A stretch of 7,867 nt of DNA from Candidatus Bathyarchaeota archaeon (lineage in GTDB: Archaea; Thermoproteota; Bathyarchaeia; Bathyarchaeales; UBA233), in contig SMYP01000004.1 of the NCBI GenBank assembly GCA_007050895.1, positions 1 through 7,867 on the forward strand, given 5' to 3'. Both the position numbers and the translations under genes were made by a program. Below are positions 5,385 to 7,867 of the stretch, piece by piece; positions within the stretch are counted from its first letter, which is position 1; each line of letters opens with the position of its first letter. The notes below the pieces were generated by a model. It was not told the DNA's origin. It saw nothing but the letters and a program-made list of their open reading frames with translations, and did not search any database.

Positions 5385-5732
5385 GATGAGCATAAGTAGG
5401 TCTTCAGGTTTTACTGGTTTCACTAAGTATGCGTCTGCGCCTTCGTCAAGTGCTTTGACGCCGCTTTCTAGGGATGGAAAACCCGTGATCATGATTTTGA
5501 TTGTGTTTAGCATTTGTTCCTTTATTTTGGCAAGTAATTCTGTTCCGTCCATGTCTGGAAGCCTAATGTCTAAAAGAGCTAAGTCGTAATGTTTGTCTAT
5601 GACTTTCTCAATTGCTTCTTTTCCTGTTTCTGCCGTTTCAATTTTGTATCCATTTTTTTGAAGAATGCGAGTAAATGTTCTAAGTATTGACTTGTCGTCG
5701 TCAACTATTAGGATTGTTCTACTTGTTTCCAT
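5358..5732 (-). CDS. Stand-alone response regulator receiver (CheY-like)
   Basis: 124 residues, a single receiver domain with no output domain. The acidic pocket is 'DDD' at 11-13, the phosphorylated aspartate is Asp55 in 'LLDIRLPDMDG', the switch Thr is Thr83 in 'MITGF', and Lys105 lies in 'YLVKPVKP'; all key residues are present. It should accept phosphate from the kinase encoded directly upstream, whose 3' end it overlaps by 25 nt. Having no DNA-binding part, it must act by protein contact, either on a further target or by passing the phosphate on. AAGGAG at 9 nt before the ATG confirms the start. Confidence 0.95.
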   Translation of the reverse strand: METSRTILIVDDDKSILRTFTRILQKNGYKIETAETGKEAIEKVIDKHYDLALLDIRLPDMDGTELLAKIKEQMLNTIKIMITGFPSLESGVKALDEGADAYLVKPVKPEDLLMLIKEKLKLIK

Positions 5733-7867
5733 CCGTTGGGTCTCCTTACTTTGCTTGGAATTCTTATAGTGAATCTGCTTCCTTTTCCCTCTTCGCTCTC
5801 AAAGGCTATTGTTCCGCCTTTATGTGCTTCAACAAGTCGCTTGCACACTGACAAGCCAAATCCTTGACCTCTGGGTTTGGTTGTAAATAATGGTTCAAAG
5901 ATTTTGATTCTGTTTTCTTCAGGTATACCTAATCCCGTGTCTTCAATACTTATAAGCATCATCCCGTTTTTTTGCGTTGCTTTTGCTGTTAGTGTGCCAC
6001 CATCAGGCATGGCTTGGACCGCGTTTGATATTAGATTTATGAGCACGCGTTTGATCAAGTACTTGTCAACTAGCAACGGCGGTACGTCTTGTTCAATCGC
6101 GATTATGACTTTTATGTTCTTGGGTATGACACTGCTTAGAAATGCATCTTTGAATAGTTTGTGCATGTTGGTTTCTTCAATTCTTGGGTTTAGTGGTTTC
6201 ACGAAATCTTGCAGGTCTGATATTATTTTGTTTATGTAAGACACCTGATCATCGATTGATGCTAAACTCTCAGTCAAGTTTTCTCTTTCCCTGCTTGCAG
6301 GCAGAGACTTTACTTCTTCCTTTGCTAAGTAAACACTGCTGGTTATTGTTTGCAGAGGATTTCGAATGTCATGCCCCACCATACTCGCGGTTTTACCAAT
6401 GGCTGCTAGTCTTTCAGCATCCTTCAACTTTTTTGCTTCTTCTTCAACTAACGCCTCTAAGTTTTCAGTATAGGCTTTCAATGTTTTATCGTTTTCTTCC
6501 AATGCCTCCAGCATTTTGCTGTTCATTAGCGCAATTGATGCAATTTCTCCGAATGCTAGCGCCATATTTGCGTCACGTTTAGTGAATTCGCTGGGTTTAT
6601 TTGCGAGACCTATTATACCCACAGTTTTTTTATCTATCTTTAAGGGAGCGAACATGACATTGTTGAGATCCACATGTCCTTGCGGCATCAATTTGGACCA
6701 TTTGCTGTGCCTAAAATCGTTGTTATAGGCCACTTTTCCAGTTCTATAAGTTTTACCGCGCAGTCCACGAATAGGCATGGGGAGGTTTGGGTCAACTGAG
6801 CAAGGAAGTTTTCCTGAATCCAAAAATAAAACATCGTTTTCTTTTCCCTCATGGCTCAAAAGGGCAACGTAACCTGCAGATGCACCGATGAGTTCTTTGC
6901 ATGCGTCAAATATTACTCGTGCGGTGGATAGGAATTCCTGATTGTGTAAAACTGCTTCAGATGCTTTTAAAAGCGCTGAAATCTCAGTTTCACGTTGCTG
7001 TGATACTTCAAGTGTCTCAAGCAACTCCAGTTCCATTTCTTTTCTTTGAGTAGTTTCTATTAGCGAAAGGACAAGTCCCTGCACGTTATCTGTCTCATCT
7101 TTTACTGGAGCTAATGTCCAGTTCCAATAAGTCATACCCCTTTTTGGTTGATCTGCAAACTTGAACGGTTTGTCATTATAAATTACAGTTTTTCCTGTGT
7201 CTCTCACTTGCTTAAAAATTGCGCGATTCTTTTCATTTGGGAAAAGGGTGAAATGGTTTTTGCCAATAAGTTCCTCGACTGTAAAACCTGAGCCCTTGGC
7301 ATATGCCGAGTTTACTGCCACAAAGTTGAATTCTGGATCAAGGTAAGCAAGCATAGTTCCTGTATTTTCCATTATAGCTTTAAGCACGGTTTCTTCTCTT
7401 GTAACTGCTTCTTCAGCTTGTTTGTGTCTGGTGATATCGCGAACAATACTCCACATTTCAAGGGGTTTTCCGTTTTTGTCACTCAGTACCCAAATCCTAA
7501 CAGATGCTGAAAAAACTGAACCGTCCTTTCTTATGAATTCTTTCTCGAAAACCGGGGAGTAACTTGGCTCCTCCCAGCTCCGATTCACTATTTCATTTTC
7601 CATCTGACGCCATTTTTCAGGCGTTAACTGTTGATAAGTGAGATCTATTAGCTCTTCTTTTTGATAGCCAAGCATATTCGCATATGCTTTGTTGCATTCA
7701 ATTATGCATCCGGTGCGATCTGTGTGCACAATTCCGTCTCTATTTGTTTCGTATAGTCTGCGATATTTAGTTTCAGATGTTAAAAGACACGCTTCCAGCT
7801 CTTTGCGTGGCGTGATGTCTTCAAATACTACCGCAAAATATCCTTTTCTTGGACTATAAGCGTAAAT
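5708..7867 (-). CDS. Multi-PAS/GAF sensor histidine kinase (5' end outside window)
   Basis: 719 residues are visible and the frame stays open to the right edge. GTG 7729 is an internal codon, because the 46 upstream codons encode the end of another PAS domain ('GYFAVVFEDITPRKELE') and the first strand of the next. Visible domains: PAS tail 1-27; PAS about 34-155; PAS about 157-282; GAF about 305-448; coiled-coil linker about 450-486, rich in Glu and Lys; dimerisation domain with 'GHDIRNPLQ' and phospho-acceptor His499; HATPase about 570-705 with N-box Asn615, G1 'DTGLG' (643-647), 'FEPLFTTK' and G2 'GQGFGLS' (667-673). No membrane segment is seen in this part, so sensing is probably cytoplasmic, by small ligands, redox or light cofactors in PAS/GAF; which one cannot be told. 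Partner: the receiver overlapping its 3' end. Confidence 0.93.
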   Translation of the reverse strand: MYAYSPRKGYFAVVFEDITPRKELEACLLTSETKYRRLYETNRDGIVHTDRTGCIIECNKAYANMLGYQKEELIDLTYQQLTPEKWRQMENEIVNRSWEEPSYSPVFEKEFIRKDGSVFSASVRIWVLSDKNGKPLEMWSIVRDITRHKQAEEAVTREETVLKAIMENTGTMLAYLDPEFNFVAVNSAYAKGSGFTVEELIGKNHFTLFPNEKNRAIFKQVRDTGKTVIYNDKPFKFADQPKRGMTYWNWTLAPVKDETDNVQGLVLSLIETTQRKEMELELLETLEVSQQRETEISALLKASEAVLHNQEFLSTARVIFDACKELIGASAGYVALLSHEGKENDVLFLDSGKLPCSVDPNLPMPIRGLRGKTYRTGKVAYNNDFRHSKWSKLMPQGHVDLNNVMFAPLKIDKKTVGIIGLANKPSEFTKRDANMALAFGEIASIALMNSKMLEALEENDKTLKAYTENLEALVEEEAKKLKDAERLAAIGKTASMVGHDIRNPLQTITSSVYLAKEEVKSLPASRERENLTESLASIDDQVSYINKIISDLQDFVKPLNPRIEETNMHKLFKDAFLSSVIPKNIKVIIAIEQDVPPLLVDKYLIKRVLINLISNAVQAMPDGGTLTAKATQKNGMMLISIEDTGLGIPEENRIKIFEPLFTTKPRGQGFGLSVCKRLVEAHKGGTIAFESEEGKGSRFTIRIPSKVRRPNGWKQVEQS
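5742..5747 (-). promoter_or_regulatory. Ribosome binding site of the receiver gene, inside the kinase gene
   Basis: The - strand reads AAGGAG followed by 9 nt and the ATG at 5732. It lies within the last codons of the kinase gene, so both proteins are made from one transcript with probable translational coupling. Confidence 0.7.

Noticed and set aside
1..7867. tRNA, rRNA, CRISPR array, transposase or integrase
   Set aside because: No cloverleaf, ribosomal RNA stretch, regularly spaced repeat or mobile-element protein was recognised on either strand.

Overview
The gene content points to an archaeon. There is an Orc1/Cdc6-type initiator ATPase, a pyruvoyl-dependent arginine decarboxylase of the archaeal type, a small ArsR-like winged-helix protein, a PAS/GAF histidine kinase paired with a stand-alone receiver, AGGTGA/GGAGG-type ribosome binding sites and a TATA-box promoter. 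The style of the proteins suggests a TACK-type lineage such as Bathyarchaeia. That lineage call is an inference from sequence character, not a search result. Base composition looks moderate, and no region looks obviously foreign.

Layout. (1) Positions 1-502, + strand: the C-terminal part of a secreted or surface protein with a single C-terminal membrane anchor; its 5' end lies outside the window. (2) Positions 535-3943, - strand: a tightly packed run read right to left as cdc6, winged-helix regulator, moaC, moaB, moaA. Gaps are 11, 37, 4 and 3 nt, so this is probably one transcript coupling a replication-initiator-family ATPase to three molybdenum cofactor (Moco) enzymes. (3) Positions 3944-4280: a 337-nt divergent intergenic region rich in symmetry. 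It holds a 7-bp hairpin with a GAAA loop, a pair of AGATATCT palindromes, a strong TTATATATAA box, and a 16-bp inverted repeat (15/16 matches) enclosing 73 nt. (4) Positions 4281-5337, + strand: arginine decarboxylase followed by a Nudix hydrolase. (5) Positions 5358-7867, - strand: a multi-PAS/GAF soluble histidine kinase, truncated by the right edge of the window, overlapping a CheY-like receiver by 25 nt.

How the genes work together. MoaA and MoaC turn GTP into cyclic pyranopterin monophosphate. MoaB of archaeal type adenylates molybdopterin before metal insertion. The molybdopterin synthase (MoaD/MoaE) and MoeA are not in the window. The arginine decarboxylase makes agmatine, the precursor of polyamines and, in archaea, of agmatidine in tRNA-Ile. 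The kinase and receiver form a phosphorelay with no DNA-binding output domain visible.

The most interesting part is the 3944-4280 region. Its TATA box would place a + strand transcript start at the left arm of the large inverted repeat, so the repeat may form a structured leader RNA of the decarboxylase gene or a separate small RNA. The cdc6 side carries a TGGAAAC element resembling the core of archaeal origin recognition boxes.
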